NCBI RefSeq assembly: GCF_040892545.1
Contig: NZ_CP156079.1
Location: 2,267,501 to 2,331,500 of the forward strand
Length of the DNA stretch: 64,000 nt
Direction of reading: 5' to 3'
Origin: Paracidovorax avenae
GTDB taxonomy: Bacteria > Pseudomonadota > Gammaproteobacteria > Burkholderiales > Burkholderiaceae_C
Part shown: piece by piece, positions 1 through 8,625 of the stretch
How the letters are laid out: every line of letters starts with the position of its first letter
Numbering within the stretch: the stretch's first letter is position 1
The notes under the pieces: generated by a model
What the model saw: only the letters and a program-made list of their open reading frames with translations
Told to the model about the DNA's origin: nothing
Database searches by the model: none
Translations under genes and position numbers: made by a program

Positions 1-23
1 GCACGGGCCGCTGCGTGCGGCCG

Positions 24-398
24 TCAGGAGTCGCGCTGGGACGCGGTGGCGTCCGTCCGGCGGCTGAGGCTGGGCGGCACGTCCCGGCCCGCGCGCCGGG
101 CGCGGAACAGTGCGGCGCGCATGAGGAAGATGGTGGTCACCGGCACCGTGACCGCGACGAACAGCGCGATCAGCAGCGGATGCAGGGCCAGGCCGTGGCC
201 CGCGACCGAGAAGTACAGCAGCGTGCCGTGCATGATGCACCAGCAGCCCATGGTGGCGATGATCGAAGGCGCATGCACGCGCTCGAAATAGGTCTTGAGC
301 CGCAGCAGGCTGAGTGAACCCAGCATCGCGATGGCGGCCCCGAAGAGCACGAGCGCGGCCACGGCGATCTCGGCCCAGAGCGGGATCGCCTGCGTCAT
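24..398 (-). CDS. mnhG: Mrp/Pha-type cation/proton antiporter subunit G
   Basis: Small inner-membrane subunit of a multisubunit monovalent cation/H+ antiporter. The 124-residue product has three hydrophobic segments (about 9-33, 45-65 and 72-95), and the family pattern RLKTYFERVHAPSI follows the first. The C-terminal tail is charged and probably cytoplasmic. It is the last gene of the six-gene antiporter operon, and its start overlaps the end of mnhF by 4 bases (395-398), which suggests translational coupling. The role is known for the family; which ion is exchanged cannot be read from this subunit. Only 23 bases of the window lie beyond its stop, so the operon terminator is not visible. Confidence 0.93.
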   Translation of the reverse strand: MTQAIPLWAEIAVAALVLFGAAIAMLGSLSLLRLKTYFERVHAPSIIATMGCWCIMHGTLLYFSVAGHGLALHPLLIALFVAVTVPVTTIFLMRAALFRARRAGRDVPPSLSRRTDATASQRDS

Positions 399-685
399 TC
401 GATCACCTCGCCGCGCAGCAGGAACTTCGCCATGGCGGTGGAACTGGCGAACCCCAGCAGCGCGATCAGCAGCGCCGCCTCGAAGTAGTTGGTGCTGCCG
501 TAATAGATGCCCAGCACCAGCATCGCCAGCATGCCGCTTTGGTACATGCAGTCCAGCGCCAGCACCCGGTCCTGCGCCGAGGGGCCCTTGAGGATGCGAA
601 CGAGCGCGAACACGATCGCCAGCGCGAGCATGGCCAGCGCGAGGGGCAGGGCCCAGGAGAGCACGGGGCTGGTGGTCATCGTCAT
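395..685 (-). CDS. mnhF: Mrp/Pha-type cation/proton antiporter subunit F
   Basis: Inner-membrane subunit F of the antiporter, 96 residues, with three predicted membrane helices (about 10-31, 47-63 and 67-85). The family signature GPSAQDRVLALD sits in the first cytoplasmic loop. The ATG at 685 is chosen because it lies in the overlap with the mnhE stop (682-684). The reading frame stays open much further upstream, but that part covers mnhE and reads as arginine/proline-rich shadow sequence. In studied systems the small subunits E, F and G are needed for assembly with the large A and D subunits. Coupling on both sides fits a fixed-stoichiometry complex. Confidence 0.92.
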   Translation of the reverse strand: MTMTTSPVLSWALPLALAMLALAIVFALVRILKGPSAQDRVLALDCMYQSGMLAMLVLGIYYGSTNYFEAALLIALLGFASSTAMAKFLLRGEVIE

Positions 686-1176
686 GATTCGAAGATCTCC
701 ATCAGGGGGCGTTCGTAGCGCTGCTTGATGTGGCCGATCACGGCCTCGTGGCTGTCGAGCTCCAGCACGTGCAGCATCAGCACGGAGCGGTCCAGGGACA
801 GCTCGGCCCATGAGGTGCCGGGCGTGATGCAGACGATCACCGCCAGCACGGCCAGGCCGTTCGCGTCGCGCAGGTCCAGGGGAATCTGCACGAAGCCGGA
901 GGGATGCTTGCGCTGCGACTTGAACAGGAGGAAGCGCACCACGTTCAGGTTGGAGAGCGAGGTATCCACTATCACCGACAGCGCCAGGCGAAGGATCGCG
1001 CCGGGACGGCGCACGCGCACCGGCACCGGACGCAGGCCGCGCGTGAGCAGCGGGATCGCCACGCCGACGATGGCCGCAAGGATCAGGTGGCCCGCGCTCG
1101 TCGAGTGGTTGAGCAGCAGCCACATGCCGGCCAGCGCGGCGGACAGCAGCGGTGCGGGAAAGAGGCGCTTCATCAT
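682..1176 (-). CDS. mnhE: Mrp/Pha-type cation/proton antiporter subunit E
   Basis: Subunit E of the antiporter, 164 residues, a normal length for the family. The N-terminal third holds the membrane segments (about 5-25 and 29-48, with a further hydrophobic stretch near 60-75). The rest is a soluble domain with the characteristic CITPGTSW motif and an acidic region near LELDSHE. The start is the first of two adjacent ATG codons at 1171-1176; it overlaps the mnhD stop by 4 bases, so translation is probably coupled. Its C-terminus overlaps the mnhF start. No odd features. Confidence 0.93.
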   Translation of the reverse strand: MMKRLFPAPLLSAALAGMWLLLNHSTSAGHLILAAIVGVAIPLLTRGLRPVPVRVRRPGAILRLALSVIVDTSLSNLNVVRFLLFKSQRKHPSGFVQIPLDLRDANGLAVLAVIVCITPGTSWAELSLDRSVLMLHVLELDSHEAVIGHIKQRYERPLMEIFES

Positions 1177-2987
1177 GGCATGGCCTTGGTTTCGACCAGG
1201 GGTAGCGCCGCTGCGGCGCCGGCCGCCGGAGGGCCCGCGAGCGCAGGCGCGGGGGGAAGCCTCCTTACGGTGGCGCCCGTGCCTTCGGGCGTGGCGGGCC
1301 CCGGCTTCGGCCGCGCCGACATCACCGCATCGATGTAGCCTCCGGGTGCATGCAACGCGTTCGCCGTCGCCTGCGTGAAGTCCATGACCCGGCCGGCCTG
1401 CAGCGTCAGGCCCACGCAGCAGGCCAGCAGCAGGGCGATCGGAATGCCTTCGAGCACGCGCAGTTGCGGGGCAGGGCGGTCGTGCGTGGTCCAGAAATGC
1501 CGCATGCCCGTGCGGGTGAGTGCGAGCAGTGCCATGAGGCCGGTGGCAATCAGCATGCCGAACAGCAACCAGCCGACCGAAGAGGCCCGCATGCCGGCCG
1601 ACGTGCCGATCCCCAGGGGATTGAGCAGCGCCGTGAGCATCGCGAACTTGCCGACGAAGCCCGACAGCGGTGGAAGGCCTGCGATCACCAGCGTGCACAC
1701 GAGGAAGGACAGGCCCAGGAAGGCCGCCGCCGCCGGAATGACACGGCCGACCAGCACCATCTCCTGTTCGTCCAGGTTCAGGCGCTGGGCGGGCACCAGT
1801 TCGGGCGTGAGGAACGGGGCATCGTCGTCCAGCTCGTGGGGCGCGAGCGTGGCGCCGTCGTTGCGCCAGCGGTCGATCAGGTCGGTGAGCAGGAAGAGGG
1901 CGCTGATGGCCAGCGTGGAGCTGGGCAGGTAGAAGAGCAGGCCTGCCGTGAGCAGGTTCTGCCCGAAACCCGCGGCCGCCAGCAGCGTGCCCGACGACAG
2001 GATGGCGGCATAGCCGGCCAGCACGCCGATGCGCTGCGATCCCAGCATGCCGATCGCGCCGAACGCCATGGTCACGAGACCGCCGCCGATCAGCCACAGG
2101 CTGCCGAACATCGCGGACGGGCCGGCCTCGGCGCCGAACATCAGCGTCCACAGGCGCAGGATGGTGTAGACGCCCACCTTCGTCATCAGCGCGAACAGCG
2201 CCCCGGCCGGTGCGCTCGCTGCGCTGTAGGCCGGTGCGAGCCAGAAGTTCAGCGGCCACACCGCCGCCTTGATGAGGAAGGCCGTGGCCAGGATGCCGGC
2301 GGCCGCGTGCAGCAGGCCGCGGTCGGCGTCGGCCACGTGCGGGATGGTCTGCGCGAGGTCCGCCATGTTCAGCGTGCCCGTGATGCCATAGAGCATCGAC
2401 ACGCCGATCAGGAACAGCGAGGACGCCGCGAGATTGATGGCGATGTAGTGCAGCCCCGCCTGCACCCGCGTGCGGCCGGAGCCGTGCAGCAGCAGCCCGT
2501 ACGACGCCGCCAGCATGATCTCGAAGAACACGAACAGGTTGAAGAGGTCCGCCGTGAGGAAGGCGCCCGCCAGTCCCATGAGCTGGAACTGGAACAGCGG
2601 GTGGAAATGCACGCCCGCACGGTGCCAGCGCGCCGCGGCGAAGACGATGGAGCACAGCGCGACGAAGCCCGTGAGCACGAGCATGAGCGCCGACAGCCGG
2701 TCCAGCGCGAGCACGATGCCGAAGGGCGCGGGCCAGTTGCCCGGCAGGTACACGCCCATCGTGACGGGCTTGCCCCCCAGATGGGTCCAGAACAGCAGCG
2801 CCAGCGCGATGCACAGGCCGGCCAGCGTGGACAGCAGGTTCATGCCCAGCTTGAGCCGCTGGCGCTCCTCGCGCAGCAGCAGCATCAGCGCCGCGGTCAG
2901 CAGCGGCAGCATGATGGGCGCGAGCATCAGATGCGGCATCGCGGCCGACATCCAGTGCGAGAACTGTGCCTGCACGGCCGCGTTCAC
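1173..2987 (-). CDS. mnhD: Mrp/Pha-type cation/proton antiporter subunit D
   Basis: Large proton-translocating subunit, 604 residues, homologous to respiratory complex I subunits of the NuoL/M/N type. It shows the two hallmark polar membrane sites: the glutamate in FVFFEIMLAASYG and the lysine in FLIKAAVWPLNFWL, followed by the conserved APAGALFALMTKVGVY. About 14 membrane helices are expected. The C-terminus carries a roughly 50-residue Pro/Ala/Gly-rich tail that looks poorly conserved, and an insert rich in Asp and Glu lies in the middle of the protein. A 64-base gap separates it from mnhC, the only real gap in the operon. Together with subunit A it is expected to form the ion path. Confidence 0.95.
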   Translation of the reverse strand: MNAAVQAQFSHWMSAAMPHLMLAPIMLPLLTAALMLLLREERQRLKLGMNLLSTLAGLCIALALLFWTHLGGKPVTMGVYLPGNWPAPFGIVLALDRLSALMLVLTGFVALCSIVFAAARWHRAGVHFHPLFQFQLMGLAGAFLTADLFNLFVFFEIMLAASYGLLLHGSGRTRVQAGLHYIAINLAASSLFLIGVSMLYGITGTLNMADLAQTIPHVADADRGLLHAAAGILATAFLIKAAVWPLNFWLAPAYSAASAPAGALFALMTKVGVYTILRLWTLMFGAEAGPSAMFGSLWLIGGGLVTMAFGAIGMLGSQRIGVLAGYAAILSSGTLLAAAGFGQNLLTAGLLFYLPSSTLAISALFLLTDLIDRWRNDGATLAPHELDDDAPFLTPELVPAQRLNLDEQEMVLVGRVIPAAAAFLGLSFLVCTLVIAGLPPLSGFVGKFAMLTALLNPLGIGTSAGMRASSVGWLLFGMLIATGLMALLALTRTGMRHFWTTHDRPAPQLRVLEGIPIALLLACCVGLTLQAGRVMDFTQATANALHAPGGYIDAVMSARPKPGPATPEGTGATVRRLPPAPALAGPPAAGAAAALPLVETKAMP

Positions 2988-3051
2988 CGGCAGCTCCTGG
3001 CTGCGGTGCAGCGGTGTTCCACGCGGCGGCGGGGGGCGATGGGCGCGCCGG

Positions 3052-3417
3052 TCATGGCATCTCCTGCACGTCGCGCGAGTTCGATCCGTCCACGTGGTCG
3101 GTGCCCGACATGCCGCGCGAGGCGAGCAGCACCACCAGGAACAGCGCCGTCATGGCAAAGCCGATCACGATGGCCGTCAGTACCAGCGCCTGCGGCATCG
3201 GATCCGCGTAGTGCAGCAGGTCTTTCGGCACGCCTTCGACCAGCACCGGCTCCTTGCCCACGGCCAGGCCCAGCCGGCCCATGCTGAAGATGAACAGGTT
3301 CACGGCATACGACAGCAGCGCCAGCCCCATGATGACCTGGTAGGTACGGGGGCGCAGCACCAGCCACACGCCCGAGCCCGTCAGCACGCCGATCGCGACG
3401 GCCAGAACGATTTCCAT
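3052..3417 (-). CDS. mnhC: Mrp/Pha-type cation/proton antiporter subunit C
   Basis: NuoK-like subunit, 121 residues, with three membrane helices (about 3-22, 28-47 and 75-101). The second contains the conserved LLSYAVNLFIF region and the third the DPMPQALVLTAIVIG motif typical of subunit C, where the NuoK-type polar residues lie. The ATG at 3415-3417 overlaps the last base of the mnhAB stop codon (TGATG arrangement), so the start is well defined and re-initiation is likely. The longer open frame upstream is a shadow of mnhAB. Confidence 0.94.
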   Translation of the reverse strand: MEIVLAVAIGVLTGSGVWLVLRPRTYQVIMGLALLSYAVNLFIFSMGRLGLAVGKEPVLVEGVPKDLLHYADPMPQALVLTAIVIGFAMTALFLVVLLASRGMSGTDHVDGSNSRDVQEMP

Positions 3418-6400
3418 CAGGGGTTCCCTCCCGGTGCCGTGGCGGCGGCTCCGCCGCGGGCGCCATCCAGCGCCACCGGCAGCCTGCTCCCGGCGGCATG
3501 GGCTGCCTGCGCGGACTGCGCCGATTCTTCCGCCTCGCGCTCTTCCGCCAGGCGCGCGTGGTAGCGGTGGCCGCGCACCGACTGGTGGGCGATGGCCGTC
3601 AGCATGAGCAGCGTGGCGCCCACTACGAGCGAGAACACGCCGATGTCGAAGAAGAGGGCGCTGGCCACATGGATCTCGCCCACCACCGGCAGGTGCAGGT
3701 GGGCGGTATGGCTGGTGAGGAAGGGGTAGCCGAAGAAGAGCGCGCCCGCGCCAGTGCCCAGGGCGAACAGCAGCCCGGTGGCGATCCAGCGGCGCGGGTA
3801 CAGGGACAGGTGGGCCTCGACCCACTGCGTGCCCGAGATGATGTACTGCATCAGCAGGCCGACGGAGAGCACGAGGCCTGCCACGAAGCCTCCGCCGGGC
3901 TGGTTGTGCCCGCGCATGAACATGTAGAACGAGACCAGCAGCGTGAACGGCAGCAGCAGCCGCACCAGTACGGCCGGCACCATCAGGTAGCCCACGGCGG
4001 TGTCGGTCGCATGGCGCGGGTTCAGCAGGTCGGTCTGCAGGTCGGCAGGCATGTTGCGCTGCTGCTCCGGCAGGTCCATGGCCTCGCGCGCGGGGCGGAA
4101 GCGCCGCAGCAGCGCATACACCGTGAGTGCCACGATGCCCAGCACCACGATCTCGCCGAAGGTGTCGAAGCCGCGGAAATCGACCAGCATCACGTTCACC
4201 ACGTTGGTCCCCCCGCCTTCGGACTGCGCGCGTTCCAGGAAGAAGGTGGATGTGCTCTCGGGGAACGGCCGGCTCATCATCACGTAGGCCAGCCAGCCCA
4301 GCCCGCCGCCTGCCAGCAGCGAGATCACCAGGTCGCGCGCGCGGCGCAGCCTCGGCAGGCCGACGGCGGGCGCCACCTCCCGCAGCCGCTCGTCCCGCCG
4401 CGGCAGCCAGCGCAGGCCCAGCAGCACGAGCACCGTGGTGACGACCTCCACCACGATCTGCGTCAGCGCGAGGTCGGGCGCGGAAAACCACAGGAAGGTG
4501 ATGCAGGTGCACAGCCCCGCGCCGCCCAGCAGCGTGAGCGCGGCCAGCCGGTGGTACTTCGCCTGCCAGGCCGCAGCCACGGCGCAGACCGAACCGACGA
4601 TCCAGACCGCCACGAAGGCCGGCGACAGCGGCAGCGTGCCGCGGTCGCCCAGCTGCAGGCCGCGGGACCACAGCGGCAATGCCCCCGCCACCAGCGCCGC
4701 GCAGACCAGCCACAGCATCTGCCACTGCAGCCGGGGCGTGCCGAGCATGCGCCGGCCGCGGTAGCCGGCCAGCGTGAGCAGCGTGAGCAGCACCTCGAAA
4801 ATGCGCTTGCCGCTCACGCGGTAGATGAGCGGGGGGGCATCGATCCGGCCCGCCTCGCGCTGGCGGCGCAGCAGCAGATAGAGCGCGGCGCCGCCCGCGA
4901 GCGCGACCAGGCTCATCACGAAAGGCGTATTGAAGCCATGCCAGATCGCGAGGCTGTACTCGGGCAGGTCGCCGCCCACCACCGGCAGGGCCGCGGCCGC
5001 CAGGTAGCGGCCCACCGACCAGGCCGGGAAGATGCCGACCACCAGGCAGGCCAGCACCAGCAGTTCGACGGGCACGCGCATCCAGTGCGGCGGCTCGTGC
5101 GGTTCGCGGGGCAGGTCCTGCGCCTTCGGGCCCCAGAAGACGTCCACCGTGAAGCGCAGTGAGTAGGCCACGCTGAACACCCCGGCGATCGTGGCCGCCA
5201 CGGGCAGCGCGGTGGCCACGAACGGCGAGGCTTCGAGGAACACGGTCTCGGCGAAGAACATTTCCTTCGAGAGAAAGCCGTTGAGCAGCGGTACGCCGGC
5301 CATCGCCGCGCTCGCCACCGTGGCCAGGGTGGAGGTGACCGGCATCATGCGCCGCAGGCCCGACAGGCGCCGGATGTCGCGCGTGCCGCTTTCGTGGTCG
5401 ATGATTCCGGCTGCCATGAACAGCGACGCCTTGAACGTGGCGTGGTTCATGATGTGGAAGACGGCGGCCACGGCCGCCAGCGGACTGTTGAGGCCCAGCA
5501 GCAGGGTGATGAGCCCCAGGTGCGAGATGGTGGAATAGGCCAGCAGCCCCTTGAGGTCATGCTGGAACATGGCCGCATAGCCCCCCACCAGCAGCGTGAG
5601 CAATCCGGCCCCGCCCACGATCCAGAACCACGGCTCGGTGCCGCCCATCACGGGCCACATGCGCGCCAGCAGGAAGACGCCGGCCTTCACCATGGTGGCG
5701 GAATGCAGGTAGGCCGACACGGGCGTGGGCGCCGCCATGGCATGGGGCAGCCAGAAATGGAAGGGGAACTGCGCGCTCTTGGTCAGCGCACCCAGCAGCA
5801 CCAGTACCAATGCGGTCAGGTAGAGGGGGTGGCCTCGGACCAGGTCGCCTGCCGCCAGCACCCGGTCCAGATCGTAGCTGCCCACGATGTGTCCCAGAAC
5901 CAGCACGCCCGCCAGCAGGCACAGCCCGCCCGTGCCCGTGACGGTGAGCGCCATGCGCGCACCGCTGCGCGCATCCTTGCGGTGGTGCCAGTAGCCGATC
6001 AGCAGGAAGGAAAAGAGGCTGGTCAGCTCCCAGAAGAACACCAGCTGTACCAGGTTGCCCGAGAGCACCACGCCGCTCATGGCACCCATGAAGGCCAGGA
6101 AGAACGAGAAGAACCGCGGCACCGGATCGGCGGCCGACATGTAGTAGCGCGCATACAGCACCACCAGCGAACCGATGCCCAGCACCAGCATGCAGAACAT
6201 CCAGGCGAACCCGTCCATGCGCAGAACGAGGTTCAGGCCCAGCGAGGGCAGCCAGGCGAACTCCTGCCGCACCACGCCGCCTGCCGCCACCTCCGGAAAA
6301 TACAGCGCCGCCTGCACCGCGCAGAACAGTGCCACCGCGCCGGCGAGCGTCGATTCGGCATTGCGCGCGTTAGCGGGCAGCAGCGCCGCGAGCACGCTGC

Positions 6401-6437
6401 CGACGAATGGCAGGAGGACGAGGAGGATCAGGGGCAT
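3417..6437 (-). CDS. mnhA: Fused antiporter subunits A and B (Pha-type MnhAB)
   Basis: First gene of the antiporter operon: a 1006-residue fusion of subunits A and B. The N-terminal two thirds is a NuoL-like channel with the conserved glutamate in FFWELTSLFSFLLIGYW (about residue 138) and lysine in TKSAQFPFHFWLPHA (about 225). The C-terminal part, from about residue 800, is the MnhB module, recognised by MRGHNQPGGGFVAGLVLSVG. An A-B fusion is characteristic of Pha systems such as Sinorhizobium PhaAB, described as K+/H+ antiporters, and differs from the separate mrpA and mrpB of Gram-positives. The expected role is cytoplasmic pH and monovalent cation homeostasis; K+ versus Na+ is not decided here. 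Confidence 0.95.
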   Translation of the reverse strand: MPLILLVLLPFVGSVLAALLPANARNAESTLAGAVALFCAVQAALYFPEVAAGGVVRQEFAWLPSLGLNLVLRMDGFAWMFCMLVLGIGSLVVLYARYYMSAADPVPRFFSFFLAFMGAMSGVVLSGNLVQLVFFWELTSLFSFLLIGYWHHRKDARSGARMALTVTGTGGLCLLAGVLVLGHIVGSYDLDRVLAAGDLVRGHPLYLTALVLVLLGALTKSAQFPFHFWLPHAMAAPTPVSAYLHSATMVKAGVFLLARMWPVMGGTEPWFWIVGGAGLLTLLVGGYAAMFQHDLKGLLAYSTISHLGLITLLLGLNSPLAAVAAVFHIMNHATFKASLFMAAGIIDHESGTRDIRRLSGLRRMMPVTSTLATVASAAMAGVPLLNGFLSKEMFFAETVFLEASPFVATALPVAATIAGVFSVAYSLRFTVDVFWGPKAQDLPREPHEPPHWMRVPVELLVLACLVVGIFPAWSVGRYLAAAALPVVGGDLPEYSLAIWHGFNTPFVMSLVALAGGAALYLLLRRQREAGRIDAPPLIYRVSGKRIFEVLLTLLTLAGYRGRRMLGTPRLQWQMLWLVCAALVAGALPLWSRGLQLGDRGTLPLSPAFVAVWIVGSVCAVAAAWQAKYHRLAALTLLGGAGLCTCITFLWFSAPDLALTQIVVEVVTTVLVLLGLRWLPRRDERLREVAPAVGLPRLRRARDLVISLLAGGGLGWLAYVMMSRPFPESTSTFFLERAQSEGGGTNVVNVMLVDFRGFDTFGEIVVLGIVALTVYALLRRFRPAREAMDLPEQQRNMPADLQTDLLNPRHATDTAVGYLMVPAVLVRLLLPFTLLVSFYMFMRGHNQPGGGFVAGLVLSVGLLMQYIISGTQWVEAHLSLYPRRWIATGLLFALGTGAGALFFGYPFLTSHTAHLHLPVVGEIHVASALFFDIGVFSLVVGATLLMLTAIAHQSVRGHRYHARLAEEREAEESAQSAQAAHAAGSRLPVALDGARGGAAATAPGGNP

Positions 6438-6548
6438 GTGCGGACCATTCTACGGGGAAGGTCCGCGTGCGCCGCTATGAAAACCCGAGCAGGCTACGGT
6501 GAATCGGCGCACCCCTCGAAGGGGGCGACCTGGACGGCGGACACGCTT

Positions 6549-7706
6549 TCAGAGCTCCTCGACGCGCCGGGCCGGATAGCTGTCCCAGCTCTGGCAGCCG
6601 GGGCATTGCCAGAAATGCTGCCGCGCCTCGAATCCGCAGGCCGCGCAGCGGTAGCGCGTGAGCGGCTTCGCGGCCTGGTCGAGCGCCCGCTGCACCTGGG
6701 GGTGGAAGTCCTCGTGTTCGAGCTTCTCCTGCGACAGCCACTTGGCGGCGGCGACCAGCGAGGGCTCCTTGTCCAGATGGCGCACATACCAGTCGCGCGG
6801 CGGTCGCGCGGGATCGCCCGCGGCCGTTTCCATGGCCACGATCGCATCGAGCACGTCCAGCGAGGGCGCGCGGGCATAGTGCTCCTGCAGCAGATGCAGC
6901 ACGTCGCCCTGGCGCCCGGTCGCGGCCGCCAGTTCGATCAGCAGCGGCGCGGCCAGCGGCAGCGCGCTGGGCGACTGCCGCGCCAGTTCCTGGAGCGTGG
7001 CCAGGGCCGCTTCGGCGTGGCCGCGGCGCTGTTGCAGCCGCGCGAGTTCGATGCGCGGCCGCGGCGCATCCGGCGCGGCGGCCCGCGCTTCCTCGAACTG
7101 CGCCTGCGCCGCATCCAGGTCGCCCTGGGCGGCGTGTGCCAGCGCCTGCTCGCACAGATAGTGGGCCTGGCGGGCGCTGAAATCACCCTGGTGGGAGCCA
7201 TGCATCTTGCGCGCGATCGCCGTGGCCTGCGGCCAGTCCCGCGAACGTTCGTAGATGGCCAGCAACGCCATGCGGGCCTGCCCCTCGAAGGGCGTGCCTT
7301 CCAGCCGCTGCAGCGCATCTTCGGCACGGTCCAGCAGGCCGGCCTTGAGGAAGTCCAGCGCGAGTGCATGCTGGGCGCGTTCGCGATCGGCCCGGCCCAG
7401 GTCGCCGCGGGACAGCAGGTGCTCGTGCACGCGCACCGCGCGGTTGTATTCACCGCGCCGGCGAAAGAGATTGCCGAGCGCGAAATGCAGTTCCGACGTG
7501 TCCGGGTCGTTCTGTACCGCCTCGATGAACGCGTCGATCGCCTGGTCCTGCTGCTCGTTGAGCAGGTAGTTCAGCCCCTTGAAGTAGGCCTTGGGCGCCC
7601 GGCGGTTCTCCTGGCGCAGCTGGCGCAGGTCGAAGCGGGACGCGAGCCAGCCCAGCACGAACGCCAGCGGGAGCCCCAGCAGGAGCCAGCTCAGGTCAAA
7701 TTCCAT
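6549..7706 (-). CDS. lapB: LPS assembly protein LapB (YciM)
   Basis: Regulator of lipopolysaccharide synthesis that in E. coli works with FtsH to control LpxC turnover. The 385 residues match the family length. There is one N-terminal membrane anchor (about 4-20, FDLSWLLLGLPLAFVLGWLA), then TPR repeats (for example FKGLNYLLNEQQDQAIDAF, FALGNLFRRRGEYNRAV, ARLQQRRGHAEAALATLQEL). The protein ends in a rubredoxin-like metal knuckle: YRCAACGF, then a second CxxC in QCPGCQSW about 15 residues later. All four metal cysteines are present. Its start overlaps lapA by 11 bases, so the two are co-translated. A 111-base spacer separates its stop from the antiporter operon. Confidence 0.95.
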   Translation of the reverse strand: MEFDLSWLLLGLPLAFVLGWLASRFDLRQLRQENRRAPKAYFKGLNYLLNEQQDQAIDAFIEAVQNDPDTSELHFALGNLFRRRGEYNRAVRVHEHLLSRGDLGRADRERAQHALALDFLKAGLLDRAEDALQRLEGTPFEGQARMALLAIYERSRDWPQATAIARKMHGSHQGDFSARQAHYLCEQALAHAAQGDLDAAQAQFEEARAAAPDAPRPRIELARLQQRRGHAEAALATLQELARQSPSALPLAAPLLIELAAATGRQGDVLHLLQEHYARAPSLDVLDAIVAMETAAGDPARPPRDWYVRHLDKEPSLVAAAKWLSQEKLEHEDFHPQVQRALDQAAKPLTRYRCAACGFEARQHFWQCPGCQSWDSYPARRVEEL

Positions 7707-8028
7707 GGATGGGCGGCTGCTGCTGCAGATCGGTCACGGGAGCGGCACTGCCTGCCGAGGGGGCGGACGCAGGCGCGGAAGCGGGCGAGGGCGGCAGTGC
7801 GGCCTCGGCGCGGCGCGCGGCACGCAGGTGCTTCCACCAGCGGGGCACCATGCCCAGCACGCCGACGGCGACACCCAGGGCGAAGGCGGACAGCACCACC
7901 AGCACCAGCGGCGCGGTCCAGCGCGTGCCGAAGAAGAAATGCACCGTCGCGTCCTGCTGGTTGTTCAGCGCGAAGGCGAAGAGGGTGAAAAAAATGGCTG
8001 CCTTGAGCAGCCACAGTAAATACTTCAT
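7696..8028 (-). CDS. lapA: LapA-domain inner membrane protein
   Basis: Small inner-membrane partner of LapB, 110 residues. Two hydrophobic helices (about 5-20 and 40-62) are separated by the short loop NNQQDATVHFFFG, typical of LapA (YciS/DUF1049). The cytoplasmic tail begins WWKHLRAARRAEA and continues as Ala/Pro/Ser-rich, low-complexity sequence. Overlap with lapB and position after ihfB match the conserved betaproteobacterial order. Function beyond the LapB partnership is not fixed by the sequence. Confidence 0.9.
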   Translation of the reverse strand: MKYLLWLLKAAIFFTLFAFALNNQQDATVHFFFGTRWTAPLVLVVLSAFALGVAVGVLGMVPRWWKHLRAARRAEAALPPSPASAPASAPSAGSAAPVTDLQQQPPIHGI

Positions 8029-8110
8029 GCCATGCGTCTCCTCGATGGTGGGAGGATTCTACGGTCAGGCCCGCCCCCGCGCGTGCGCCGGGGGTGGTAG
8101 GGCGCGCTCG

Positions 8111-8440
8111 TCAGGCGGCATCGGACGGGTCGGCCGCGGCGCCGATGCCCATCTCGGCGGTGCGGCGGTCCACGGCTTCGCGCAGGGCCTTGCCCGGCTT
8201 GAAATGCGGAACGCGCTTCTCGGGGATGTGCACGGCCTCGCCGCTGCGGGGATTGCGTCCCATGCGCGGCGGGCGGCGGTTGACCGAAAAGCTGCCGAAC
8301 CCGCGCACCTCGATGCGGTGGCCGCGCACCAGCGCATCGCCCACGGCATCCAGGATGGTCTTGACGGCGGCTTCGGCATCGCGTTGCGTGAGCTGGCCGA
8401 AGCGGGCGGCAAGTTCTTCGACGAGGTCTGATCGGGTCAT
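8111..8440 (-). CDS. ihfB: Integration host factor subunit beta
   Basis: DNA-bending nucleoid protein that pairs with IHF-alpha. The 109-residue product starts [18 protein letters not shown], carries the flexible beta-arm with the intercalating proline region ([20 protein letters not shown]), then [15 protein letters not shown]. The tail is slightly longer than in E. coli ([11 protein letters not shown]). The start at 8440 is chosen over the longer open frame because it aligns with all IHF/HU N-termini. A strong terminator (8542-8575) lies between rpsA and this gene, so part of its transcription probably starts between 8441 and 8541. Confidence 0.95.
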   Translation of the reverse strand: MTRSDLVEELAARFGQLTQRDAEAAVKTILDAVGDALVRGHRIEVRGFGSFSVNRRPPRMGRNPRSGEAVHIPEKRVPHFKPGKALREAVDRRTAEMGIGAAADPSDAA

Positions 8441-8541
8441 GGGGTCCGGTCTGTGGCGCCAGGGATCGGCGAACAAAGTGGTCCATGCCGGAGGCGGCGT
8501 TTGCACGCGGCGCAGGGCATGGGGTTGAAATGCGCACTTGG

Positions 8542-8575
8542 AAAAAAGCGGCGGGCGCACGAGGCGCCCGCCGCT
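8542..8575 (-). terminator. Intrinsic terminator after rpsA
   Basis: On the minus strand a perfect 12-bp GC-rich stem (agcggcgggcgc with its complement, loop of 5 bases) is followed by a run of six T. It lies 50 bases after the rpsA stop and 100 bases before ihfB. A second small hairpin (ggccgtgcaggcacggcc, 8580-8597) precedes it. Confidence 0.8.
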
Positions 8576-8625
8576 TGCGGCCGTGCAGGCACGGCCTTTC
8601 TCAGCCTTGCGGGCTCAGGTTCCGA

